64,000 bases of DNA, taken from Engelhardtia mirabilis (GTDB taxonomy: Bacteria; Planctomycetota; UBA1135; GCA-002686595). This document shows positions 56,654-64,000 of this stretch, piece after piece. Made by a program: the position numbers and the translations under genes. The notes below the pieces were generated by a model. That model had not been told where the DNA came from. It worked only from the letters and a program-made list of their open reading frames with translations, and searched no databases. Where the stretch lies: contig CP036296.1 of the NCBI GenBank assembly GCA_007751255.1, positions 6,820,001-6,884,000 of the forward strand, written 5' to 3'. The stretch's first letter is position 1, and each line of letters begins with the position of its first letter.

Positions 56654-57676
56654 ATGGCGAACCCGCCTCAGAAACGCGCCCACAAGGCCGCGACCGACGT
56701 CACGGTCGCACCGCTCGAGGAGCGCAGCGGCATCGAGGAACTGGCTATCCGCTATTGGAAGCCGGCGATCGGCGTCTTTGCGGTCATTGCTGTGTTGCTG
56801 ATGTACCGGAGCTACGAACAGAAGCAGGCCGCCGCCACCAACGATCACAGTTGGCAAGAACTCTCGAGGTACCTGGGCTTCATCGAGCAGCCTGGCACTG
56901 CGCCGGATGTCGCGGGTCTCGAGAAGGCGGCAATCGACCTCGAGGGCACCTTAGCCGGCCCCTGGGCGGCCGCCCTGCTCGCGCCGGCCTATGTGGAGAT
57001 CGGGGATTACGGCAAGGCCGACCAGGCCCTCCAGAGCTTCAGGACCAAGTACCCCCACCATCCGCTGGTCGATCCGGCCCTCGGCGGCGACGAGAGTGGA
57101 GCGTCGGGCTTGGCCGACAGGCTGAAGGCGTTGGAAGACCTCAAGAGCTCCCGACCGGAGCTCTTCGACAACCCGCCGCCGCCGTCCGATGCCCCGCGCG
57201 TCCGGCTGAACACTTCCGCGGGTCCGATCACGGTCGCCCTTTACCCGGAGCGTGCACCAGGGCACGTGGAAAATTTCTTGGACAAAGTTGCCGCCGGCAA
57301 CTACTCCGGAACCAAGTTCCACCGCGTGATGGACGGCTTCATGATCCAAGGTGGAGATCCCAACTCCATCGACGGGGATCCGAGCACATGGGGTCAAGGT
57401 GGCGGTGAAGTGACGCAACCCCAGGAGTTTAGCGACCTTGGGCACTTCCCCGGATACCTGTCGATGGCCAAGCGGCCCGATCAGGTGGACAGCTCCACCT
57501 ACCAGTTCTTCCTCACCCTCGGCTCACCCCATCACCTCGACGGTGTTCATACCGTCTTTGGCAAGGTCGTCGAGGGAATGGAGACTGTCGAGGCAATCGG
57601 CAAGGGTGAGATCGTCGAAGGCACCGATCGCCCGGTCGCGCCGGTGACCATCGAGTCGGCAGAGATCATCGGCTAG
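56654..57676 (+). CDS. Membrane-anchored cyclophilin-type peptidyl-prolyl isomerase
   Basis: The 340-residue product has a membrane anchor (about 36-51), a short helical region (70-150) like the YfgM/TPR-type regions seen in such proteins, and a cyclophilin domain (188-340): ITVALYPERAPGHVENFLDK, GTKFHRVMDGFMIQGGD, YLSMAKRPDQVDSSTYQFFL and HTVFGKVVEGME. Catalytic Arg in FHRV is present. It assists folding of exported proteins at the membrane surface. ATG 56654 was chosen because upstream in-frame sequence is antisense to the Trp-repeat gene. A terminator follows. Confidence 0.9.
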   Translation: MANPPQKRAHKAATDVTVAPLEERSGIEELAIRYWKPAIGVFAVIAVLLMYRSYEQKQAAATNDHSWQELSRYLGFIEQPGTAPDVAGLEKAAIDLEGTLAGPWAAALLAPAYVEIGDYGKADQALQSFRTKYPHHPLVDPALGGDESGASGLADRLKALEDLKSSRPELFDNPPPPSDAPRVRLNTSAGPITVALYPERAPGHVENFLDKVAAGNYSGTKFHRVMDGFMIQGGDPNSIDGDPSTWGQGGGEVTQPQEFSDLGHFPGYLSMAKRPDQVDSSTYQFFLTLGSPHHLDGVHTVFGKVVEGMETVEAIGKGEIVEGTDRPVAPVTIESAEIIG

Positions 57677-57703
57677 GCCCATCCCGCGCGGCCCGGTTCC
57701 AGG

Positions 57704-57738
57704 CAAGGCCTTCCCATCTGGGAGGGCCTTGTTCGTTT
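57704..57738 (+). terminator. Rho-independent terminator of the cyclophilin gene
   Basis: A 12-pair stem (57704-57715 with 57720-57731, one G-U) closed by ATCT is followed by TTCGTTT. This is the clearest intrinsic terminator in the window. Confidence 0.9.
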
Positions 57739-57890
57739 CAAGCAGACCCCGCCGAGTTGAGAGCCTTGACGTTCTGGCCCAGCCAGCCCCGGGCACCAGG
57801 AAAGCTCCTGGCCCAATCGATGGGGCCCCGATCCCGTTGGAGGGTCAACAGCCTCACTCGTATCCATCGCCAAGGTGCTCAGCCCTGTTC

Positions 57891-58071
57891 GGTCACCAGG
57901 ATCCGCGCCCAGCACGCCCAAACGGCGGCCTCTCGCCCGCTGGCGGCACCTTGCGGACCGAGCCCCCGCAGGCGGGGCTTCACGCCCCGCCCGCGACGGG
58001 TCGGTTCGCAAGGTGCCGTCAGCGGGCGAGAGGCCGCCGTTTGGGCGTGCTGGGCGCGGATCCTGGTGACC
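57891..58071. repeat. 71-base inverted repeat with nested hairpin
   Basis: Arms 57891-57961 and 58001-58071 match with only two mismatches. A nested hairpin GGCGGGGC/GCCCCGCC sits in the loop. The outer ends contain the 22-base repeat also found at 7382-7403. It lies between the convergent cyclophilin and parB genes. No terminal repeats or coding frame with family features were seen, so it is not an ordinary insertion sequence. Confidence 0.92.
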
Positions 58072-58108
58072 GACCCGGGTTAGCCGCACTCGACGAATTG
58101 GACCGCCC

Positions 58109-59020
58109 TCAGATGGTGTCTGGCGGGGCCAACTGATCAACGAGGACCTCGAGCCCGTCCTTGTCGAAGTACTCGATCAGGATCTGTCCTCTGTACCCCG
58201 GGCGGTTGCGAATCTCGACCTTGGTGCCCAGGGCTCGCTGAAGGCGCTCCGTAAGCGCCCTTGCCCAGGGCTCCTGCGACTTGGGAGCTTCTCCATCCGG
58301 GGCCTGGCTCGACGGCTTGGCCTCGCCCGCCGACTCCTGAGGAGCCTTCGGGGCCCTCCCCGTGAGCTCGCGGACAGCCTCCCGAACAGCCTCCTCGGCA
58401 GTCCGGACCGACATGCCGTCGTGAACGATCTTGTCCGCCAGGGCAAGCTGCACCTCCTCTGCCGGAATCCCCAGCAGCGCGCGGGCGTGCCCCATCGACA
58501 GGGCGGACTCTGCAACGAGCTTCTGGATCGCGTCCGGCAACTCGAGGAGCCGAAGGTGATTCGTGACCGTCGACCGCTTCAGCCCCACCCGTTCGGCAAC
58601 TCCGGCTTGTGTAAGCCCCAGATCGCTCACCATCCGTTGATAGCCGTGGGCTCGCTCAATCGGGTCGAGGTCCTCCCTCTGGAGGTTCTCGACCAGAGCG
58701 AGCTCGATCATCTCCGCGTCGGTGACCCCCTCTCGGATGACCGCCGGAACCGAAACCAGCCCGGCATCCCTGGAGGCCCTCCACCGACGCTCGCCAGCGA
58801 TCAGCTGCAGTCCGGTCCCTGTTCGCCTCAACACCACCGGTTGGAGCACCCCGTGGGTCCGTATGCTCTCCCGGAGCTCCGCCAGAGCCGTCTCGTCGAA
58901 ATGCTCCCTCGGTTGGTACGGGTTGGGCTGAATCTGGTCGACGGCTACTTGAGTCGTCGAGTCCGACGCCGGCTTTGACCCGAGCAACGAGCCAAGCCCT
59001 CTTCCCAGTCGTTTCTCCAT
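58109..59020 (-). CDS. parB: Chromosome partitioning protein ParB
   Basis: This CTPase/DNA-binding protein loads at parS and spreads. The 303-residue product has the N-terminal MEKRLGRGLGSLLG that stimulates ParA, the ParB box LIAGERRWRASRDAG, the LVENLQREDLDPIERAHGY block, and the helix-turn-helix QAGVAERVGLKRSTVTNHLR. A parS site lies 23 bases upstream of its start. parA is not in this window. ATG 59020 was chosen since the family starts there. Confidence 0.95.
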   Translation of the reverse strand: MEKRLGRGLGSLLGSKPASDSTTQVAVDQIQPNPYQPREHFDETALAELRESIRTHGVLQPVVLRRTGTGLQLIAGERRWRASRDAGLVSVPAVIREGVTDAEMIELALVENLQREDLDPIERAHGYQRMVSDLGLTQAGVAERVGLKRSTVTNHLRLLELPDAIQKLVAESALSMGHARALLGIPAEEVQLALADKIVHDGMSVRTAEEAVREAVRELTGRAPKAPQESAGEAKPSSQAPDGEAPKSQEPWARALTERLQRALGTKVEIRNRPGYRGQILIEYFDKDGLEVLVDQLAPPDTI

Positions 59021-59042
59021 CGAGTGTTCTCCGTCGGGTGGA

Positions 59043-59058
59043 TGTTCCACGTGGAACC
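59043..59058. promoter_or_regulatory. parS centromere site
   Basis: TGTTCCACGTGGAACC matches the bacterial parS consensus (TGTTNCACGTGNAACA) at every position except the last base. The core TTCCACGTGGAA is a perfect palindrome. It lies between parB and the divergent membrane protein gene, overlapping the likely promoter of both. Confidence 0.9.
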
Positions 59059-59760
59059 ATGCGGACGATAGGGATGGGACTCACGCCAAGCGAGATGGTC
59101 ACACCGAATCCAAGAATCGTCGTGCTGTTTGCCACCCTCAGGGCAACGGCTGCGCTCTGGCGTCGAACGCCCGGTGCCGGGCTCGCACTCGTCGCGCCCA
59201 GCCTCATCTGGCCGGCGCTGGACCGTGCCCACGAGCTTGGAGGTCTGGCATTGCGAGACGCCAGCAGCGCAGCCTGGCAGCCCGACGGGCTCTGGAGCTG
59301 CGCCTTGGTTGGTGCGCTTCTCTCAAGCTGGACCGTCGATCGACTGTCCCCGCTGCTGGGAGAAGGAGGTCGCGATGCTCGAGCCCTCGCCATCTGGTCG
59401 ATCTGCGCGATCGGGCCTTGCGCCTCGGTCGGCCTCGGACTGGCTTCGATGGCTCTTGCCGGCTCACCGCTGGGGATGAGCGCGGTCGCTTTCGGGATCA
59501 CCTCGGTGATTCAGATCGGGGCCCTGGCTGGCCTCGGTGCGCAGCTGGGCCTCCGGACCCCGGCCTGCATCGCGATCATCGGTTGCCTAGGCTGGCTGGC
59601 GCCGATGGTACTCACGCTCACCCGCGCGCCCGCGTCGGTCGTCGGCTGGTTCGACGCGCGAGCCCTCGGAGATCTCAACTCGCAAACCGCCCTTGCCGCG
59701 GCGATGGTGGGTGGGTCCGTGGCAGTGCTCGTCACCGAGGCCCGGAGGTCGCGCACGTGA
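59059..59760 (+). CDS. Multi-pass membrane protein of unknown function
   Basis: The product (233 residues from ATG 59059) has about five or six hydrophobic segments and no recognised family. The start is uncertain: ATG at 59074 and later ATGs are also possible, and the first ATG touches the parS site. Its stop overlaps the start of the phosphoesterase gene (GTGA), so they form an operon. Confidence 0.6.
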   Translation: MRTIGMGLTPSEMVTPNPRIVVLFATLRATAALWRRTPGAGLALVAPSLIWPALDRAHELGGLALRDASSAAWQPDGLWSCALVGALLSSWTVDRLSPLLGEGGRDARALAIWSICAIGPCASVGLGLASMALAGSPLGMSAVAFGITSVIQIGALAGLGAQLGLRTPACIAIIGCLGWLAPMVLTLTRAPASVVGWFDARALGDLNSQTALAAAMVGGSVAVLVTEARRSRT

Positions 59761-60491
59761 AGTACGGCGTGCTTGGCGACGTCCACTCGAATCTTTCTGC
59801 CCTCGAGGAAGCACTGGCAGAGATGGATCGGCGCGGTGTGGACGTGGTCGTCTCGGTGGGCGACGTCGTTGGCTACGGAGCTGCACCGTCCGAGACGATC
59901 CAACTCCTCCGAGATCGAAACGTCTGGGTGGTGAAGGGCAACCACGACGCCGCCTGTGTCGGTGACGAGGACGACCGCTACTTCAATCGGTATGCGCGCG
60001 AAGCCGTGCGTTGGACGCGGTCGACGTTGGGTGGGGACGAACTCGATTGGCTGCGTGCCCTGCCCATGACTCTCGAACTCGAGCACTGCCATGTGGCCCA
60101 CGGGACACTCGATTCACCCGAGGCCTACGAGTACACGCTCGGAGTGCAGAATGCTCGTCCATCGATCGATCACATGTCGAAGCAGGTCTGCTTCGTGGGT
60201 CACAGCCACATTCCGGTCACGATCCTCCTGCCCAGCGAGAGTCCGACACGGGTTGCCCTGGCGCCCGACCCGTTCCTCGACCTCACCGAGGCACACCGCG
60301 CGATTGTCAATGTCGGCAGCGTGGGGCAACCGCGCGACGAAGACCCGAGGCTTGCTATGGGCATCTACGATGTCGACGCAGCGACCATCGAGATCGTCCG
60401 TCGCGAGTACGACATTGAACGGGAAGCTGCCCGGATCCGGGCCGCGGGTCTACCCAACGTCCTCGCTGATCGCCTTTGGCTAGGCCTCTGA
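59757..60491 (+). CDS. Metallophosphoesterase
   Basis: The 244-residue product has all Calcineurin-like motifs of the YfcE/MJ0936 group: GDVHSN, GDVVGYGAAP, GNHD and VGHSH. It is a two-metal phosphodiesterase or phosphatase, probably cytoplasmic. The GTG start overlaps the preceding stop and has GGAGG at eight bases. Substrate unknown. It is convergent with the HPr-domain gene. Confidence 0.9.
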   Translation: MKYGVLGDVHSNLSALEEALAEMDRRGVDVVVSVGDVVGYGAAPSETIQLLRDRNVWVVKGNHDAACVGDEDDRYFNRYAREAVRWTRSTLGGDELDWLRALPMTLELEHCHVAHGTLDSPEAYEYTLGVQNARPSIDHMSKQVCFVGHSHIPVTILLPSESPTRVALAPDPFLDLTEAHRAIVNVGSVGQPRDEDPRLAMGIYDVDAATIEIVRREYDIEREAARIRAAGLPNVLADRLWLGL

Positions 60492-60612
60492 GTTCAGCGA
60501 TGCGCGCCTTGAATCGAATGGTCGAGGATGACCGTCGCGCCCAGGCCATGACGAGGGCCCAAGAGCAGCGAAGCGGCCCGATTGGCGCGCGAGTCGCGGT
60601 GGCGCGTCCGGA

Positions 60613-61935
60613 CTAGGCCGGCGATCGAAGGTACGCGAGGCCCTCCGGCAACTCGCGCGCGCCTTCGCCCAAGCCAGCGCCGAACAGCAGGGCGATGTCT
60701 CGGAGGGGGCGCTCGTCACCACGGAAGATGAAGACGCCGACGTCGGGCGCGCTTCCAACCGCCATGAGCACCTCGAGAATCGACGACGCATTGCAGCGCC
60801 GCGGCCCGACCTCCAGCTCCACCGGTGTTCCGTGGTGGTTGACGACGCTGACGATCAACGCAACGGGCCGCGCGTGCAGCTGCACGCCATCTGGCAGCTC
60901 CACTTCCAGTTCGCGGATGCGGGTGTAGTCAGAGAGCACGGCGATCGCGATGGGTCGACCGGCTTCGAGCACGTCCGCGGCCCCGACGAGCAGGTCGTTG
61001 AGGATCGTCGCCTGAACCTGAACAGGGTCGACAACTTGCGCGAGGAGCCGCCGGGTCGACTCACACCGCAAGTCGTTCTCATGGCGCTCGTGGAAGTGCG
61101 TCAGGTGAGTCACAGCCTCGAGCAGGTGGAGCGAGATCGAGGTGTAGCCGCGCAAGGCCACCAACCGACGATCGTTGGCCTCGAGGACGGTGTTCTTGAC
61201 GTAGGTATCGTAAGTCGACTGTAAATTATGGACAGTCGCCTCATAGACCCGAGCCTGCGCCTCGGTGCAGTGGCGCGCTAGGAACTCCTGGCGTACTCGA
61301 GGCTCTGAGATCGGCTGGATCCCCAACTCACCGAGCATTTGCGCCGCCTGACCGAACTTCGAAGCGACCTCAGCGATGCGCTGCTCCTCATCGCTGAGTT
61401 CGTCCTGCCCGACGTTGTGCGGCAGCCGAACTCGGGAGGTCGGATGACCAACGAAGTCTGCCGCAAGCGAACCCGTGCTCGGCTCAATCCCGGCCGTATG
61501 CCCCTCTGACCTCACTGCTTCCACCAGCATCGCCAGCGCCTCACCGACGAACGTCGTCGCCCGACTCAGTCGACCAGCCAGGCGCTCATGCGTCGATTCC
61601 TCGATCCAGTCGCGAATTCCGTAGGAATCCAGGCGGCCCTGCAAATGCAACAACGAATGGCCGGTGAGCGAGAACCCACGTATGGCCGCCACCAACTCGG
61701 TCAGATCGGCGAAGCGTCGATTGGTTCGGGCGCCGTGATCGTCGAGAAAAGACTCGAGCACCTGCGCTTCGTGTAGCAGCTGGAAGGCCCGGGCCTTCGT
61801 CCAACCGCTCGCACCTGCGCCTTCGACGGTGTTCAGAAGCCTGAAGAACGGCTCCGACTGCACCTGAAGCAGCTCGGCGAATCGAGCCTCCTCGATGACC
61901 TGCTCGATCGGGGCTTCCGGGGCGGGGCTATTCAC
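60613..61935 (-). CDS. Large helical protein with C-terminal HPr-like domain
   Basis: The 440-residue product has a mostly helical N-terminal part (about 1-335) with no recognised family. About residues 340-435 match phosphocarrier HPr: VELPDGVQLHARPVALIVSV with the active-site His (about 354) in LHARP, and a later CNASSILEVLMAV in the place of the regulatory-Ser helix. HPr is normally a free 85-residue protein of the phosphotransferase system. The fusion suggests a protein controlled by, or reporting, phosphorylation by Enzyme I. GTG start at 61935 overlaps, head to head, the start of the sigma factor gene. Confidence 0.75.
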   Translation of the reverse strand: MNSPAPEAPIEQVIEEARFAELLQVQSEPFFRLLNTVEGAGASGWTKARAFQLLHEAQVLESFLDDHGARTNRRFADLTELVAAIRGFSLTGHSLLHLQGRLDSYGIRDWIEESTHERLAGRLSRATTFVGEALAMLVEAVRSEGHTAGIEPSTGSLAADFVGHPTSRVRLPHNVGQDELSDEEQRIAEVASKFGQAAQMLGELGIQPISEPRVRQEFLARHCTEAQARVYEATVHNLQSTYDTYVKNTVLEANDRRLVALRGYTSISLHLLEAVTHLTHFHERHENDLRCESTRRLLAQVVDPVQVQATILNDLLVGAADVLEAGRPIAIAVLSDYTRIRELEVELPDGVQLHARPVALIVSVVNHHGTPVELEVGPRRCNASSILEVLMAVGSAPDVGVFIFRGDERPLRDIALLFGAGLGEGARELPEGLAYLRSPA

Positions 61936-62932
61936 TCCGTCAACCCTACCAGACCCCCGATCGACAGGTCGGCCGACCGTCGCGCCCGAAACCCCCAGGC
62001 GACCTCAAGAGGGCAGCCCCACCCCGTCGATCGATCGGGCCTGGGGCATCCCGCAGGCAGCCGCCGCTGCCAACCCCAGGATCCGAGATCCTCTCTCCCC
62101 GGCCCAGGGCCAGGAGGCCGCCATTTCCGCCGAGCGCTGTCTGGAGACCTACCTCCAGGAGATCAACGAGGTGCCCCTTCTCACCGCAGAAGAGGAGCGC
62201 GAGCTCGGGACCCGGATCCAATCCGGCGACCTCGAGGCGCGCGAGCACATGATTCGGGCGAACCTCCGCCTGGTCGTGTCCATCGCCAAGATGTACTCCG
62301 ACCGCGGCCTTTCCCTGCAGGACCTCATCGCCGAGGGCAACATCGGCCTGATGAAGGCCGCGGAGAAGTTCGACCCCAAGGCCGGCTGCCGCTTCTCCAC
62401 CTACGGCTCCTGGTGGATCAAGCAGTCGATCCGCCGCGCCCTCTCGAGCACGGTCCAATCCGTCCGAGTGCCGGGCTACATGAACGAGATGATCTCCAAG
62501 TGGCGCAACGTCAGCGCGGAGCTCTCCTACCGTCTCGGCCGCACCCCGAACATCTCCGAGGTCGCCAACGAACTCGGCATCCCCGAGGAGAGTTGGGGCG
62601 TCCTCCGCAACACCATCCACACCTCGGCCCTAGGACCCCAGGTCTCCCTCGACGCCCTCAGCATCCACCAAGAGGTGGTCGAGGATGAGAAGACCGCGGC
62701 CCCCGAGGACCTGATCGCCCACGCCGACCTGCTCGGCCGCCTGGCCGACCTGCTCGAGTTCCTCGACGAACGCGAATCGACCATCCTGCGCCTGCGCTAC
62801 GGCCTTCAAGACGGCGCCGAGCCGATGACCCTGAAGGAGATCGGCAAGGTCGTCGGCCTCACCCGCGAGCGCGTCCGCCAGATCGAGCGCGATGTGCTCG
62901 GCCGCCTGCAGCGGGTGATCGAGGGAGACTGA
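61895..62932 (+). CDS. RNA polymerase sigma-70 family factor
   Basis: The product (345 residues from ATG 61895) has region 1.2 (CLETYLQEINEVPLLTAEEE), region 2 (LVVSIAKMYSDRGLSLQDLI, then AEKFDPKAGCRFSTYGSWWI), region 3 and region 4 (TLKEIGKVVGLTRERVRQIE). It has no large RpoD non-conserved region, so it may be a group 2 (RpoS-like or SigA-like) factor. The first 55 residues are Pro/Arg-rich and unsupported by family features. ATG 61895 is the only standard start before region 1.2 and lies inside the antisense HPr-domain gene. Confidence 0.88.
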   Translation: MTCSIGASGAGLFTPSTLPDPRSTGRPTVAPETPRRPQEGSPTPSIDRAWGIPQAAAAANPRIRDPLSPAQGQEAAISAERCLETYLQEINEVPLLTAEEERELGTRIQSGDLEAREHMIRANLRLVVSIAKMYSDRGLSLQDLIAEGNIGLMKAAEKFDPKAGCRFSTYGSWWIKQSIRRALSSTVQSVRVPGYMNEMISKWRNVSAELSYRLGRTPNISEVANELGIPEESWGVLRNTIHTSALGPQVSLDALSIHQEVVEDEKTAAPEDLIAHADLLGRLADLLEFLDERESTILRLRYGLQDGAEPMTLKEIGKVVGLTRERVRQIERDVLGRLQRVIEGD

Positions 62933-63159
62933 GCCGACCCGAGACGTCGTCACCATCCGGGGGCGCCTGGCGACAGCAGCCGGGTGCCCCCGCTTCCGTT
63001 CGGCCCAAGCCACAGACCCTCCTGGAAGTCCCACCGGCACCGGTCTACGAGGTCACCGCAACGGGCCCAAGGACGCAGAGTCTTCGCCGCTAGACGAGCA
63101 GCTAGGCTGCCGCCCGCCCATCGATCCCCTGACCCCGCCACCACGGCCAGAGACCCACC

Positions 63160-63387
63160 ATGAACATCCGCATCGAGTACTGCGTCCGCTGAAACTACCT
63201 CCCCCAGGCGACCGGTCTGGTCGCCGAACTCCAAGCAGCATTCGGAGCTGCCGAGATCGACGCTGAACTCGTGAAGGGTGACCGCGGAGCTTTTGAAGTC
63301 AGCGTCGGTGATCGCTTGATCTTCTCGAAGCTTCGCGAGGGGCGGTTTCCAACCTATCAGGAGATCCCCAACCTCTTGGCGGGATAG
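63160..63387 (+). CDS. selW: SelW/Rdx-family selenoprotein (in-frame UGA, CVRU)
   Basis: Read through one UGA (63190-63192) this gives a 75-residue protein that matches the Rdx/SelW family over its whole length: MNIRIEYCVR-U-NYLPQATGLV, then ELVKGDRGAFEVSVGDRLIF and SKLREGRFPTYQEIPNLL. SelW proteins are small thioredoxin-fold redox proteins with CxxU or CxxC; here the UGA is in the U position (residue 11). The frame ends with a normal TAG. A hairpin with a GGTCT loop follows the UGA at the right distance for a bacterial SECIS. It follows the sigma factor gene by about 230 bases and probably has its own promoter. Confidence 0.93.
63193..63225 (+). promoter_or_regulatory. SECIS-like hairpin of selW
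   Basis: GGCGACC (63207-63213) pairs perfectly with GGTCGCC (63219-63225) around the loop GGTCT. The loop starts 22 bases after the UGA. The E. coli fdhF SECIS presents the same GGUCU apical sequence to SelB, so this is a strong candidate. Confidence 0.8.
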
Positions 63388-64000
63388 GGTCCTCGTTGCC
63401 CGCGGGGGCAACCCGCTCCCGCGGAAGCGACAGCCGGCATCAGACACCAGACCACTTGCGGTACGCGAGTCGCTCCGCAAGTTGGATCGAGCACACCGCG
63501 ATTGGCCGCGGACCACTCGCTCGATCTGCAGCTGAGGGCCCCGCCGTCCACCCTAGAACGCGGACGGCTCGAGGGTCAGGGCCGGTCACTCGCGACCGGA
63601 AAAATCGGCGAGCTTCGAGGGCGACTTCTGACCCTCGCGACCGCCGATCGATGCCGGCGAGCCTTGCGCGCCGCCGAGACACCTTGCGATCGGACGAGCT
63701 CAGCCCCGCCCGCCAAGGAGCCGCCCGTCGGCCCGGGGCCGATAGCCCACCGACCGAGCCTTCGCTCGGGTGTCAGCCCCGCGCCGGCCGTTGTCCCCCA
63801 GAGACCCACGGCTGGTCTCGGCGCCCCGGCCCCGGTTGAGGCTGCAGGGCCCTCGCACCGGACTCAGTCGACGACTCCCGGGTCGCCATGGACGGCCGCA
63901 AGGACCCTTCACTCCGCCGCAACGGTGCAATCTCGGCGATGCGAGGGTCCGGTTCGAGCCGCTCGATGCAAGGTCCAAGCATGGTGCGCGGGAGCCGTCG
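63388..64000. other. No supported gene to the window end
   Basis: These 613 bases hold only short, Arg/Pro/Ser-rich frames with no family features. A seven-pair hairpin GTTGCCC/GGGCAAC at 63395-63412 just after selW may end its transcript. Nothing else was recognised; a gene starting beyond the right edge is possible. Confidence 0.4.

Noticed and set aside
57891-58071. Insertion sequence
   Set aside because: The space between the arms is only about 40 bases and codes for no transposase; at most it is a non-autonomous element.
63396-63839. 147-residue frame after selW
   Set aside because: Arg/Pro/Ser-rich with no family features, no good start site and no conserved pattern.
63940-63985. Possible tRNA T-arm (GGTTCGAGCC)
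   Set aside because: No matching acceptor, D-arm or anticodon arm could be folded around it.

Overview
This is a high-GC chromosomal window from a flagellated, Gram-negative-type bacterium. Both the outer-membrane L-ring and the periplasmic P-ring of the flagellum are encoded. The large secreted cytochrome c and beta-propeller proteins, the GyrA quinolone-region sequence and the many small secreted proteins suggest a member of the Planctomycetota; that placement is inference. No transposase, integrase, CRISPR array, rRNA or convincing tRNA was seen.

Layout. Positions 1-7.4 kb hold mixed single genes: a Fpg/MutM-like glycosylase, an SGNH protein, a PEGA lipoprotein, GmhA and a sigma-54 activator, followed by a small CsbD-centred stress-type cluster. 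From 7.4 to 24.1 kb lies a minus-strand flagellar hook/rod/ring region in two operons. One reads fliK-flgD-flgE. The other reads flgF-flgG-flgA-flgH-flgI-flgJ-flgN-flgK-flgL and runs on into a small coiled-coil gene, a GNAT acetyltransferase and a GGDEF protein. Each operon starts with a perfect sigma-54 promoter (TGGCAC-N5-TTGC) about 13-14 bases before its start codon. From 24.5 to 33.6 kb are a diheme beta-propeller protein, rpiA, feoAB and a DsbD-type thiol reductase. From 33.8 to 42.8 kb are murJ, a YqeY-like gene, gyrA, a secreted cytochrome c and a flavin reductase. From 42.9 to 57.7 kb are peptidases, cystathionine beta-synthase, a glycosyltransferase, an acyltransferase, large secreted proteins of unknown function and a cyclophilin. 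From 58.1 to 63.4 kb are parB with a parS site, a phosphoesterase, a HPr-domain fusion, a sigma-70-type factor and a SelW-like gene.

The most important result is that two genes carry an in-frame UGA exactly where their families have a redox-active cysteine (or selenocysteine). In the DsbD-type protein it is the first residue of the CxxC in the C-terminal thioredoxin domain (UVNC). In the SelW/Rdx-family protein it is the last residue of CVRU. Both are followed by stem-loops; the one in selW has the apical loop GGUCU, like the E. coli fdhF SECIS. Ordinary gene calling would split the first gene and lose the second. The organism should therefore encode SelA, SelB, SelD and tRNA-Sec outside this window.

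The window also contains several long hairpins (30-76 base arms) between genes, some sharing the core GGCACCGTACGA, and a 22-base sequence present three times. These look like dispersed palindromic repeat families and are not ordinary terminators.
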